DNA from: Acetobacteraceae bacterium
GTDB lineage: Bacteria; Pseudomonadota; Alphaproteobacteria; Acetobacterales; Acetobacteraceae
Length of the DNA: 8,519 nt
NCBI GenBank assembly: GCA_027311485.1
Contig: DAICYU010000140.1
Span: 1 to 8,519, forward strand
Direction: 5' to 3'
The position numbers were made by a program, and so were the translations under genes. The notes beneath the pieces are model-generated. The model was not told where the DNA came from and searched no databases. It saw only the letters and a program-made list of their open reading frames with translations. Below, in pieces: positions 1 to 6,894 of this stretch (within the stretch, counting starts at the first letter, position 1; every line of letters starts with the position of its first letter).

Positions 1-1200
1 ACATTGTCGGTCGCAAACCCTCTGATCCGAAATGAACTCGGTCTGTCGGTCGCTGCAATGGGCGCATTGCTGTCGGCGTTCCTTTGGCCTTATGCGTTTA
101 CCCTGTTGTTCGCAGGCGCCCTGGTTGATCGCGTAAAGCCACGGCGTGTGCTGACGATTTCGATGCTGGTCTGGTCGCTGGCGCAGGGGCTGGCGGGGTT
201 TGTCACCGGCTATGCGCAGTTCATTGGCGCCCGTGCCCTGTTGGGTGTGGGTGAAGCCCCGATGTTTCCGACCGCCGCTCGCGTTGTGAAAGACTGGTAT
301 CATGAGGGCGATCAGGCGCTGGGAGTCGGCTTCTGGAACGGTGCGTCAGCCTTGGGTACGGCGATCGCGCCGGCCTTGTTGACCCCGATCATGCTGGCGT
401 TCGGCTGGCGCTGGATGTTCATCCTGATGGGTGTGGTCGGCGTCCTGTTTGCCGGTATCTGGTATGCCTTCTACCGCGATTTCGACGGCACTACCCTGGA
501 TGAACTGGACCGCCACTACCTGTATGGTGGTCCGGACGCACCGGCGGCGCATCCTGTCGAAGCCGGTGCCTGGGGCAGGCTGTTCGGCCAGCGTGCCACC
601 TGGGGCCTGATCCTTGGATTCTTCGGCATTATCTATGTGACCTGGCTGTTCATCACATGGCTGCCCGGATACCTGGAGATGCAGCGCCATATCACCATCG
701 CCAGGACCGGGTTCGTGGCCGCTGTGCCCTTCCTGTTCGGATTGGTCGGCAGCATTGGCGGCGGCTGGCTGGCGGATCGCCTCACCAGGCGCGGCATGAC
801 CGCGATCGCCAGCCGCAAGCTTTTGACCGTCATAGGCGTCGTCATGATGGCGGTCGCGACCTTGGTGGCGGCGGAAACCGCGAGTAATTTCGTGGCGGTG
901 GCGTCGATCTCGGTCGCGGTCTTCTTCGGCTTCAGCGCCTCGGGCACCTCATGGTCCCTGGCGACAGCCTGTGCGCCGGCAAGCTACGCCGCGTCCCTGG
1001 GCGCCATCATGGATTTCGGCGGCTTCATCGGCGGCGCGCTGGCACCATTGGTGACCGGGTTCGTCGTGCAAGCAACGGGTTCGTTCACCCCGGCGTTGCT
1101 GGTGGCCGGAGCCATCGGGTTGTGTTCGGCGGTGGCCTATCTGGTCGGTATCCCGGCGGAGGCGATCTCGGACCATGTTCTGGTGCGAAAGGTCGCTTGA
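1..1200 (+). CDS. MFS transporter, anion:cation symporter (ACS)-like, 5' end cut by window edge
   Basis: Inner-membrane carrier of the major facilitator superfamily, most like the ACS branch that imports small organic anions (galactonate, tartrate and similar) with protons. The frame is open from the first base. The visible protein begins TLSVANPLIRNELGLS, which in this family follows a Y-x-D-R near the end of helix 1, so the true start and roughly 30 residues lie outside; the TTG at position 4 is an internal Leu codon, not a start. Numbering from base 1, an MFS motif A loop, GALVDRVKPRR, lies at about residues 39-49, followed by RALLGVGEAP at 78-87 and a second motif A copy, GWLADRLTRR, in the C-terminal half. 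Between them is the hydrophilic central loop (FYRDFDGTTLDELDRHYLYGG). The remainder is hydrophobic helices, consistent with 12 segments in the intact protein. The MmgE/PrpD gene 64 bp downstream suggests a carboxylic acid substrate. Family is secure; substrate is unknown. Confidence 0.88.
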   Translation, partial: TLSVANPLIRNELGLSVAAMGALLSAFLWPYAFTLLFAGALVDRVKPRRVLTISMLVWSLAQGLAGFVTGYAQFIGARALLGVGEAPMFPTAARVVKDWYHEGDQALGVGFWNGASALGTAIAPALLTPIMLAFGWRWMFILMGVVGVLFAGIWYAFYRDFDGTTLDELDRHYLYGGPDAPAAHPVEAGAWGRLFGQRATWGLILGFFGIIYVTWLFITWLPGYLEMQRHITIARTGFVAAVPFLFGLVGSIGGGWLADRLTRRGMTAIASRKLLTVIGVVMMAVATLVAAETASNFVAVASISVAVFFGFSASGTSWSLATACAPASYAASLGAIMDFGGFIGGALAPLVTGFVVQATGSFTPALLVAGAIGLCSAVAYLVGIPAEAISDHVLVRKVA

Positions 1201-1208
1201 TCCGCATT

Positions 1209-1241
1209 GCCAAACGGTCCCTTCGGTCGCGATAGTTTGGC
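1209..1241. repeat. Intercistronic inverted repeat between the MFS and MmgE/PrpD genes
   Basis: GCCAAAC (1209-1215) and GTTTGGC (1235-1241) form a perfect 7-bp dyad with a 19-base centre. One more TT/AA step pairs if a single base is bulged. It has no T-run, so a classical terminator is unlikely. It could be an operator for a local regulator or an mRNA-processing hairpin giving different transporter and enzyme levels. The role is inference. Confidence 0.35.
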
Positions 1242-1253
1242 CAAGACGCGAAC

Positions 1254-1259
1254 GGGGGA
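1254..1259 (+). promoter_or_regulatory. Ribosome binding site fixing the MmgE/PrpD start
   Basis: GGGGGA lies 5 bases before the ATG at 1265. The same frame stays open upstream to an ATG at 1175, inside the transporter gene, but the purine block and the normal family N-terminus both support 1265. Confidence 0.7.
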
Positions 1260-1264
1260 CCGTC

Positions 1265-2638
1265 ATGACAACGCTCGCCACGCAAATCGCCGAACGCATT
1301 CATGCGCTGCGCTTTGAGGATATCTCATCCGCCGCGCTGGACTGGACTGCCAGCGCTTTCGTCGACACCGTCGGCGTGACGCTAGCCGGGATTGTGGAGC
1401 AAGCCCCGGGCATCCTGATGCGGGTACCGGGGATCGCGGCGGCGAAAGGGCCATCACTGATCCTTGGCACCTCGCGGCGAACCAGTGCGCTCGACGCAGC
1501 ACTGGTGAATGGCATTGCCGCCCACGCGCTGGACTATGACGATGTGGCGGGGTCGCTGGGCGGCCACCCATCAGCCATGCTCGTGCCGATGCTGCTGCCG
1601 TTGGCCGAGATGCTGGGGCGTCCTGGCCGTGAGGTGGTGCTGGCCTATGTGGTCGGGTTCGAGACGATGTGCCGCATCGCCCGCGGCGTTCATCACCATC
1701 ATTATGAGAAGGGTTGGCATCCCACGGCGACTCTGGGAATTTTCGGCACGGTCGCGGCGGCGTCCCGTCTGCTTGGCATGGACATCGAACGCACTGCGGT
1801 GGCGTTGGGCATAGCGACTTCGTTTGCGGCAGGGCTGAAGGCGAATTTTGGCACTATGACCAAGCCGTTGCACGTCGGCCATGCGGTCCGTGACGGGCTG
1901 TTCGCCGCTCTGCTGGCCGAAGGCGGTTTTACGGCGAACCCGAGTGCGTTTGAACACAAGCAGGGCTTTCTGGACGTATTCAACGGACCAGGCACCTATG
2001 ATGAAGCGCGTATCCTGGATGAATGGTACGACCCATTGGAATGCGGCGGGGCAGGGGATCCCGGGCTGAAGCCATATCCCTGCTGTGGAAGCACGCATCC
2101 CTCGATCGGCCAGGCTATCGCGCTGTCGCGTCGGCATGATCTGGCGCCGGAAAAGATCACCCGCGTCATCGTCATGCCGCATGCTCGCCGGCTGCCGCAT
2201 ACCAACAACCCCAATCCGCGCACGCCGCTCGCTGCGAAGTTCAGCCTACAATATTGTGTGGCGCGTGCTTTGGCGAACCGCTGCGTGAAGCTGGCGCATT
2301 TTGAGGGCGATGCACCTTTCGATCCGGCAATCCGTGCGTTGATGCAGAAGATAGAGGTCAAGCCGCACCCCGATATGCCGGAGGACTGGGGCACCGAGGT
2401 CATCGTGGAAGTCGGTGACGGTGTGCGGTTTGCGGCCAGGCTCGATGATTATCCCAGCCGCGGCCCGGCCGGTGATCCGATGACGCACGCCGAACTCTGG
2501 TCGAAATTTGCCGATTGTGCCACCCGCAGCCTGCGGCGGGAGCAGTTGTCGCCAGCATTCGAGACGTTGATGGATATCGCGGCTGTGGAAAATGTGTCGG
2601 ACCTGACCCGGTTGCTGGAAACTGGGGTGCCGGCGTAG
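1265..2638 (+). CDS. MmgE/PrpD family protein (2-methylcitrate dehydratase / cis-aconitate decarboxylase fold)
   Basis: A 457-residue cytoplasmic enzyme of normal length for the MmgE/PrpD family, which includes 2-methylcitrate dehydratase, cis-aconitate decarboxylase and iminodisuccinate epimerase. The N-terminal all-helical domain begins MTTLATQIAERIHALRFEDI. Motifs at family active-site positions are HALDYDD (87-93), GGHPSA (99-104), GWHPTA (150-155), MTKPLHVG (198-205) and KPYPCCGSTHP (269-279). By analogy with cis-aconitate decarboxylase, D90/D93, H101, H152, K200 and H278 would be the catalytic-site residues. The smaller lid domain follows from about residue 280. The neighbouring importer suggests catabolism of an imported di- or tricarboxylate. 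There is no prpB/prpC (methylcitrate cycle) in the window, so I do not call it PrpD. A natural four-histidine run occurs at 143-146. Family is certain; reaction and substrate are not. Confidence 0.9.
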   Translation: MTTLATQIAERIHALRFEDISSAALDWTASAFVDTVGVTLAGIVEQAPGILMRVPGIAAAKGPSLILGTSRRTSALDAALVNGIAAHALDYDDVAGSLGGHPSAMLVPMLLPLAEMLGRPGREVVLAYVVGFETMCRIARGVHHHHYEKGWHPTATLGIFGTVAAASRLLGMDIERTAVALGIATSFAAGLKANFGTMTKPLHVGHAVRDGLFAALLAEGGFTANPSAFEHKQGFLDVFNGPGTYDEARILDEWYDPLECGGAGDPGLKPYPCCGSTHPSIGQAIALSRRHDLAPEKITRVIVMPHARRLPHTNNPNPRTPLAAKFSLQYCVARALANRCVKLAHFEGDAPFDPAIRALMQKIEVKPHPDMPEDWGTEVIVEVGDGVRFAARLDDYPSRGPAGDPMTHAELWSKFADCATRSLRREQLSPAFETLMDIAAVENVSDLTRLLETGVPA

Positions 2639-2663
2639 GGCGCGCTTTCGCTACGCCCGCGCC
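2639..2663. terminator. GC-rich hairpin between convergent genes
   Basis: GGCGCG (2639-2644) pairs with CGCGCC (2658-2663) across a 13-base loop, starting at the base after the MmgE/PrpD stop and running into the last codons of the opposing HugZ-like gene. Position suits a bidirectional terminator in a 12-bp convergent gap, but neither strand has a clear U-tract, so the call rests on position and stem alone. Confidence 0.3.
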
Positions 2664-3379
2664 TCACGCGTCATCCGTACCAGTTCCCGCCGGACGTCGC
2701 TTGGTTCAGCGACCGGGGACGACCAGTTGTGCCGTACCGTGCGTTCGCCCAGTGCAAGGTCAAACCCGTCGACATCGGCGATGACCATCCGCCAGTCACC
2801 CGGCTCACCGGCAATCGCGGCCAGCGCCTCCGCGTGGTCCTGGTTGCAATGCGCGATGATGCCGGCCTCGGCTGCCGCGATGGCCGCCACAGCCTCCGGG
2901 GCGGGTGTCAGTTCCGACGCTTTCAGACGGTGTGCCCGGCCGAATCCGCCGACCAGGAGGCCGGCGGCCGGTGCGATCCGCCAAGTGGAGAAGTCACCGA
3001 AGTCGGCATACAACGCGGCATAGGGATGAACCGCCAGAAAGCGTGCCTTCAGCGCGGGATCCTCTACCACAGCCGCTTCGCCGGTGATGGTCACGCGCGG
3101 TGTGGTTTGCGGATTCGGCCCGTTTGCCTGCCCCGTTACCATGATCGAGCAGCGCGGATCGGCCATCAGGTGCCTTGTGTGCTCGGACAGGCGCGACACC
3201 AGGATCAGCAGGGCGCCGTCCGCCATGCAGGCCGGTGTGATCAATGACGCGAAGGGCTGGCCTTTTGCGCTCGTCGCGATCGTGCCGACGCGGGCGGCAC
3301 GCAGCAGCCGACGAGCCTCCCACCAGGGCGGATCAGCCGCGTCGCCGGCACCTGGCTTCGGTTCCGATGAAGATGCCAT
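2651..3379 (-). CDS. HugZ-like haem-utilisation protein (split-barrel flavin-type domain plus DUF2470)
   Basis: A 242-residue protein with the two-domain layout of HugZ. A pyridoxamine-5'-phosphate-oxidase-like split barrel covers about residues 17-155, with landmarks RRLLRAARVGTIAT, PFASLITPAC, LSEHTRHL, NPQTTPRVTITG and the HugZ-type stretch LLVGGFGRAHRL (141-152). A C-terminal DUF2470 domain covers about 165-240, with HCNQDHAEAL at 177-186. HugZ proteins bind haem and support its use as an iron source; related split-barrel proteins bind flavin. Which ligand this one uses cannot be read from sequence. There is no signal peptide, so it is cytoplasmic. The start at 3379 is preferred because AAGGGTG sits 8 bases upstream. 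An in-frame ATG at 3424 would add 15 residues, but its AGG is only about 3 bases away. It stands alone, with no haem receptor or TonB genes in view. Confidence 0.82.
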   Translation of the reverse strand: MASSSEPKPGAGDAADPPWWEARRLLRAARVGTIATSAKGQPFASLITPACMADGALLILVSRLSEHTRHLMADPRCSIMVTGQANGPNPQTTPRVTITGEAAVVEDPALKARFLAVHPYAALYADFGDFSTWRIAPAAGLLVGGFGRAHRLKASELTPAPEAVAAIAAAEAGIIAHCNQDHAEALAAIAGEPGDWRMVIADVDGFDLALGERTVRHNWSSPVAEPSDVRRELVRMTREARA

Positions 3380-3514
3380 AATTTGTTCACCCTTGTTCCG
3401 CAATCCGCCATAATCATCCGCCATATACCTACGGCATGCTATCTAGGTTCACCCATATAGGATTTATCCCGGGAAGCTCGATCGCCAGGAAATCATGATC
3501 GCAAGGAAGGTACG
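3380..3514. promoter_or_regulatory. Divergent promoter region between the HugZ-like gene and chvI, with clustered short repeats
   Basis: This 135-bp gap must hold the chvI promoter and probably that of the HugZ-like gene. It is richer in A/T than its flanks. I see tandem ATCCGCCATA at 3403-3412 and 3416-3425 (13-bp period), TTGTTC at 3383-3388 and 3393-3398 (10-bp period), GTTCACCC at 3385-3392 and again at 3447-3454, and a dyad ACCTA (3427-3431)/TAGGT (3444-3448). No pair of -35/-10 hexamers with standard spacing is convincing. The repeats may be operator half-sites for a regulator of one or both genes. chvI itself has a good ribosome binding site, AAGGAAGG, ending 4 bases before its ATG. 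Confidence 0.5.
3388..3394 (-). promoter_or_regulatory. Ribosome binding site favouring the shorter HugZ-like start
   Basis: On the minus strand AAGGGTG is followed by 8 bases and the ATG at 3379-3377. It is not a perfect Shine-Dalgarno sequence, but it is better spaced than the one before the alternative ATG at 3424. Confidence 0.45.
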
Positions 3515-4216
3515 ATGAAGCAGACCATTGCCCTGGTCGATGACGACCGCAACATCCTGACCAGCGTATCCATGACGCTGGAGCAGGAAGGCTTCCAGGT
3601 TCGCACCTACACCGACGGCGAAAGCGCGCTGCAGGGCATGACGTCCCGCCCCGTCGATCTTGCTGTACTGGACATCAAGATGCCCCGGATGGACGGGATG
3701 GAGCTGCTGCAACGCCTGCGCCAGCGCAGCACGATTCCAGTGATCTTCCTGACGTCAAAGGACGAGGAAGTGGATGAGCTGATGGGCCTGCGCCTGGGGG
3801 CGGACGACTACATTACCAAGCCGTTCAGCCAGCGCCTGCTGATTGAACGCATCCGCGCGCTGCTGCGGCGCAACGAAGCCGGAAAGGCCGAAGGCTCGGG
3901 CGCTGCGCCAACTGGGATCATGACCCGCGGCGATCTGGTGCTGGATGAGACCAAGCATCAGTGCACATGGAGCGGCCGGGATATCCAGCTGACAGACACG
4001 GAATTCCTGTTGGTCAAGGCTCTTGCGGCTCGGCCTGGTATTGTCAAAAGCCGCGATCAACTGATCGACGCCGCCTATGGCGAGAACATCTATGTTGATG
4101 ACCGCACGATCGACAGCCACGTGAAGCGTATCCGCAAAAAATTCCGCACGGGCGACGAGGAATTCAACCACATCGAAACACTCTACGGGATTGGCTACCG
4201 GTATAAGGAGCACTGA
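3515..4216 (+). CDS. chvI: ChvI-type two-component response regulator (OmpR/PhoB family)
   Basis: A 233-residue DNA-binding response regulator. The receiver domain (about 1-120) has the acidic cluster D9-D10-D11, phosphoacceptor D53 in VLDIKMPRMDGMELL, the switch Thr/Ser in IFLTSKDEE (T80/S81) and conserved K102 in ITKPFSQRLL. A linker leads to an OmpR-type winged helix (about 130-233) with the recognition region DDRTIDSHVKRIRKKF and terminal GIGYRY. The runs ALVDDDRNILTSVS and FLTSKDEEVDELMGLRLGAD are very close to ChvI of rhizobia, which controls envelope, acid-stress and surface-polysaccharide genes. AAGGAAGG lies 4 bases upstream of the ATG. The kinase gene begins at the base after the stop, so the two are one transcription unit. 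ChvI orthology is strongly supported; the regulon in this host is unknown. Confidence 0.93.
   Translation: MKQTIALVDDDRNILTSVSMTLEQEGFQVRTYTDGESALQGMTSRPVDLAVLDIKMPRMDGMELLQRLRQRSTIPVIFLTSKDEEVDELMGLRLGADDYITKPFSQRLLIERIRALLRRNEAGKAEGSGAAPTGIMTRGDLVLDETKHQCTWSGRDIQLTDTEFLLVKALAARPGIVKSRDQLIDAAYGENIYVDDRTIDSHVKRIRKKFRTGDEEFNHIETLYGIGYRYKEH
4205..4210 (+). promoter_or_regulatory. Ribosome binding site for chvG inside the end of chvI
   Basis: AAGGAG lies 6 bases before the GTG at 4217 and within the last chvI codons. This decides the GTG start and implies translational coupling between regulator and kinase. Confidence 0.8.
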
Positions 4217-5893
4217 GTGCCCGACGGCGGCTTTCTGTCCGGCTTGACGCGGCGTACGACCGGCCCGAAGCGGTTCCGCCAGCGCTGGGTGTCGCCGCTT
4301 TTGCGGCGCATCCTGCTGGTCAATGCTGTGCCGTTGGCGCTTCTGGTCGTGGCATTGCTGTACCTCGATCAATATCAGAACGGTCTGCTGGAAGCGCAGG
4401 TAACGGCATTGCGCGAACAGGCGCGGGTCTTTGCCGGAGCCTTGGGCGAGAGCGCCGTCCGCACCACCGATCCCGACAATCCAAAGCTGGTACCTGAAGT
4501 CGCCGCCTCCCTGCTGCGCCGTCTCACCGAGCCAACGCCGGACGCCCAGGCTCGGCTGTATGCGGCTGACGGGACAATGCTGGCCGATTCCCGCCAGCGT
4601 GAAGGTCCAGGCGGTACCATTACGACCGAACCGCTGCCGCCACCGCCGGACCACGGACCGGTGCTGAGAGCTATTGGCTGGCTGTATGATGAGGTGTTGG
4701 CCCTTCTGCCGCACCAGGCGCCGATGACGATGGTCGATACAACGCCGACCGCAGGCGGACCCGATTGGCAGCCAAATGTGAAAGAGGAGCTTCGGCTCAA
4801 CAGCACTGGCAGCAGCAACGACACGGCACCTTACATCCGCCGAACCAAGGACAACCGGCTGCTTGTTACCGTCGCGGTGCCGGTCGAACGGGATAAGCAC
4901 ACCGTCGGCATCATTTCCCTGACCCGTGAAGCCCGCGAGGTGGATCAGAGCTTGTTCACTGTTCGCATGTCGATCCTGGCGCTGTTCGGCATGGCGCTGG
5001 GAATTACCGTACTCCTGTCGTGGTATCTGTCTTTGACGATCGCTCGCCCCATCCTGCGTCTGGCCGAGGCGGCCGCCGACATGCGGGAAGGCAGTGGCCG
5101 GTCGGGCAGTGTGCCGCCCGCGTTGCTGATGCGGCGGGATGAGGTGGGCGCGCTGGCATCTGCGTTAGCGGACAGTTCCGCCGCGTTGTGGGAACGTATG
5201 GATGCGACGGAACGCTTCGCCGCCGACGTGGCGCATGAAATCAAGAACCCGCTGTCCTCCATACGAAGCGCGATCGAAACCCTGCTGCGGATTGAGGATC
5301 CGAGCCGCCGCAAGCAGTTGCTGACGATCATCGCCCAGGATGTGGTGCGGCTGGACCGGCTTATCAGCGACGTGAGTGACGCGTCGCGCCTGGATGCGGA
5401 GCTGTCGCGCAGCAGCATCAAGCAGGTGGATATCGTGCCGATTTTGCGCACCCTGCAAGAACTGGATGAAGCAACGCGCGACGATGAAAACGACCCGAAA
5501 TTGGAAGTTGTTGCGCCGGCGGCGGGCGTGCGCGTGTGGGCAGTGGAGGACAGGCTCGTGCAGGTGTTGCGTAATCTGATCGGCAACGCCCAGTCGTTCA
5601 GCCCGCCGCGCGGACGGATCGTGGTACGGGTCCGGCCTGGCGGTGGTATGGCGGAATTGTCTGTCGAAGATGACGGACCGGGTATTCCGGACGCCAACCT
5701 GGAACACATTTTCGATAGGTTTTATTCGGAGCGCCCGAAGGGGGAGAGTTTCGGGCAGCACTCAGGGCTGGGATTGTCGATCAGCCGGCAGATTGTCGAA
5801 GCCCTGCATGGGCAGATTTCCGCGGAAAATCGTAGGGATAGTGCGGGGCGCGTGATGGGTGTGCGCTTCATCGTTCGCCTGCCCGTCGTGTAA
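4217..5893 (+). CDS. chvG: ChvG-type membrane sensor histidine kinase
   Basis: A 558-residue sensor kinase starting at GTG directly after the chvI stop. A basic cytoplasmic tail (1-30) precedes TM1 (about 31-51). A large periplasmic sensor region runs from about 52 to 250 and includes a proline-rich stretch (EPLPPPPDHGP, about 138-148). TM2 (about 251-270) leads into a HAMP linker (about 271-325). The dimerisation domain carries the phosphoacceptor H340 in FAADVAHEIKNPLSS. The ATP-binding domain has an N-box LRNLIGNAQSFSP (451-463), G1 EDDGPGIP (484-491), F-box IFDRFYSERP and G2 HSGLGLS (515-521). The NAxSFSP form of the N-box is characteristic of ChvG. All catalytic motifs are intact, so it should be active. 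Its partner is ChvI. In rhizobia the kinase is restrained by periplasmic ExoR; whether that holds here cannot be told. hprK, the frequent downstream neighbour, is absent. Confidence 0.92.
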   Translation: MPDGGFLSGLTRRTTGPKRFRQRWVSPLLRRILLVNAVPLALLVVALLYLDQYQNGLLEAQVTALREQARVFAGALGESAVRTTDPDNPKLVPEVAASLLRRLTEPTPDAQARLYAADGTMLADSRQREGPGGTITTEPLPPPPDHGPVLRAIGWLYDEVLALLPHQAPMTMVDTTPTAGGPDWQPNVKEELRLNSTGSSNDTAPYIRRTKDNRLLVTVAVPVERDKHTVGIISLTREAREVDQSLFTVRMSILALFGMALGITVLLSWYLSLTIARPILRLAEAAADMREGSGRSGSVPPALLMRRDEVGALASALADSSAALWERMDATERFAADVAHEIKNPLSSIRSAIETLLRIEDPSRRKQLLTIIAQDVVRLDRLISDVSDASRLDAELSRSSIKQVDIVPILRTLQELDEATRDDENDPKLEVVAPAAGVRVWAVEDRLVQVLRNLIGNAQSFSPPRGRIVVRVRPGGGMAELSVEDDGPGIPDANLEHIFDRFYSERPKGESFGQHSGLGLSISRQIVEALHGQISAENRRDSAGRVMGVRFIVRLPVV

Positions 5894-5900
5894 ATCCGGT

Positions 5901-5929
5901 TGCGGCAGCCGCATGGGCTCAGCCTGCCG
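5901..5929 (+). terminator. Possible hairpin downstream of chvG
   Basis: Two overlapping hairpins are possible: TGCGG/CCGCA (5901-5905 and 5909-5913, 3-base loop) or CGGCAG/CTGCCG (5903-5908 and 5924-5929). No U-tract follows, so transcription may continue into the DUF6197-like gene 126 bp downstream. Weak call. Confidence 0.22.
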
Positions 5930-6008
5930 TCAGGGTTCAGCCAAATATTCGTGCATAGCGAACATCCGGCACGGAGTCGTGGTTTACTAGTCGGCACCCT
6001 GCAAACCC

Positions 6009-6014
6009 GGGAGG
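6009..6014 (+). promoter_or_regulatory. Strong ribosome binding site for the DUF6197-like gene
   Basis: GGGAGG lies 5 bases before the ATG at 6020. The frame is open upstream to an ATG at 5900, but that start lacks a comparable site and would add 40 low-complexity residues without family character. Confidence 0.75.
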
Positions 6015-6019
6015 CATAC

Positions 6020-6469
6020 ATGCCGTTTGATGGACTTGGCTATGTCACCACGCCCACGAAACCTTCGATCTGGACGCGCTTGACCCAATATGTCCTGGGC
6101 GCGCCTCCCGTTGCGAAATCAATTCCGCTGCAAGCGTTTCAACCAGTACCGGGCGGTCAGCCCGATGCGTTGACGCTTCAGGTATTGACGATCGGCCGAG
6201 CGCTGATCGAAGACCGGAAGGATTGGGTGCAGCGGCGCTATGAGACGCGGGACGGCCGGCGTTGCGCCGTCGGTGCGCTGCGGGGCGCTGCCCGGATGCT
6301 GAACCTGCATGGTCCGCAGACCGGCGCAAACACGATTCTGCTTTCGGTGGCAATGAGCCGCGGCTTCAACGACATCGAGAGCATGAACGACAACTCGAGC
6401 CATCGGCAGGTTCTGTCGGCTTTTGATGAAGCCATCGCCCGCGCTCAGCATTTTGCCAGCCACGGCTGA
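6020..6469 (+). CDS. DUF6197-like small protein of unknown function
   Basis: A 149-residue soluble protein with no signal peptide or membrane segment. The first 45 residues are variable. From about residue 50 to the end it resembles DUF6197: a helix LQVLTIGRALIEDRKDWVQRRYE, then RRCAVGALRGAARML (80-94) matching the family's CA-x-GAL-x-x-AA core, then SMNDNSSHRQVLSAFDEAIARA (121-142) matching its ND...T..EVL..L..AI ending. Proteins of this family have no established biochemical role. The gene follows chvG by 126 bp on the same strand and could be read from the chvIG promoter or its own. No functional link is visible. Reality of the gene is well supported by the ribosome binding site and the motif match; the family call is from memory of the pattern and is moderately sure. 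Confidence 0.72.
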   Translation: MPFDGLGYVTTPTKPSIWTRLTQYVLGAPPVAKSIPLQAFQPVPGGQPDALTLQVLTIGRALIEDRKDWVQRRYETRDGRRCAVGALRGAARMLNLHGPQTGANTILLSVAMSRGFNDIESMNDNSSHRQVLSAFDEAIARAQHFASHG

Positions 6470-6894
6470 AGGGCGGCACGAGCGTTGGGCTGCGGAACCG
6501 AACGTGACTGTGACGCGCGAGCGTTAGGAGTCGAACAGACCGCCAGGGTAGATCGCGTTCGCAAAGAACAGGCCACAGCATGATCGGCACCGCCCTCTGA
6601 TAGGACGTTAGCCGGTCATGCCTTTGCGATCGGATCGCTCGTAGGCGCAGATGCGCGCACATGGCGATCGGGCGCGGTTGCATGGCAGGCCGGGCGGGAC
6701 GATGGGAGAGAGCATCCTGCCTGCGTTGGTCATCGCGTATCCTCAAGCCAGATGCGGCTGAATGGTCGCGGCGCCGGATCACCTTCGCGCCGAAACTTGC
6801 CTTCCTTTCAAGAGACTGAGCGAACAGGTGCTGGGGGCCGACAGCTTAGCCGTGGGCAAGGGCGCGGCGTATCGGGCCGCGCCCCCCTTGTGCA
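6470..6894. other. 425-bp intergenic stretch with no convincing gene
   Basis: Between the DUF6197-like stop and the end of the catalase operon, open frames on both strands are short or have compositions unlike proteins (Arg/Pro/His-rich readings of GC-rich DNA). Minor structure: CGAGCGTT followed by G or A and then GG occurs twice, near 6479 and 6518. GCGATC-G-GATCGC, a 13-bp palindrome, lies at 6626-6638. CGGCGC and GCGCCG form a weak dyad around 6768-6792. The only element with a likely role is the hairpin at 6860-6884. I see no tRNA or other RNA gene. Confidence 0.6.
6860..6884 (-). terminator. Hairpin terminator of the manganese catalase operon
   Basis: GGGCGCGGC (6860-6868) and GCCGCGCCC (6876-6884) form a perfect 9-bp GC stem with a 7-base loop, beginning about 10 bases beyond the stop codon of the Tat-exported protein as read on the minus strand. 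Bases after the stem on that strand are TTGCCC, so the U-tract is poor, but the stem is the strongest in the region and is correctly placed. Confidence 0.5.

Noticed and set aside
4..6. TTG at position 4 as the start of the MFS gene
   Set aside because: The frame is open to the window edge and the residues match the middle of the usual N-terminal region, so the gene begins outside.
1691..1702. Four consecutive histidine codons, as in an affinity tag
   Set aside because: They lie inside the conserved part of the MmgE/PrpD protein next to the GWHPTA motif, so this is natural sequence.
1571..2200. Open frame (209 codons) on the minus strand opposite the MmgE/PrpD gene
   Set aside because: Antisense to conserved active-site motifs, with no recognisable domain and no ribosome binding site.
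3755..4900. Long open frame (381 codons) on the minus strand opposite chvI and chvG
   Set aside because: It lies fully antisense to two genes with unmistakable motifs, and its reading is His/Gln/Arg-rich with no family character. It is a by-product of GC-rich codon use.
6366..6782. Minus-strand frame covering the end of the DUF6197-like gene and the gap after it
   Set aside because: Arg/Pro/His-rich reading with no motif, and it overlaps a better-supported gene.
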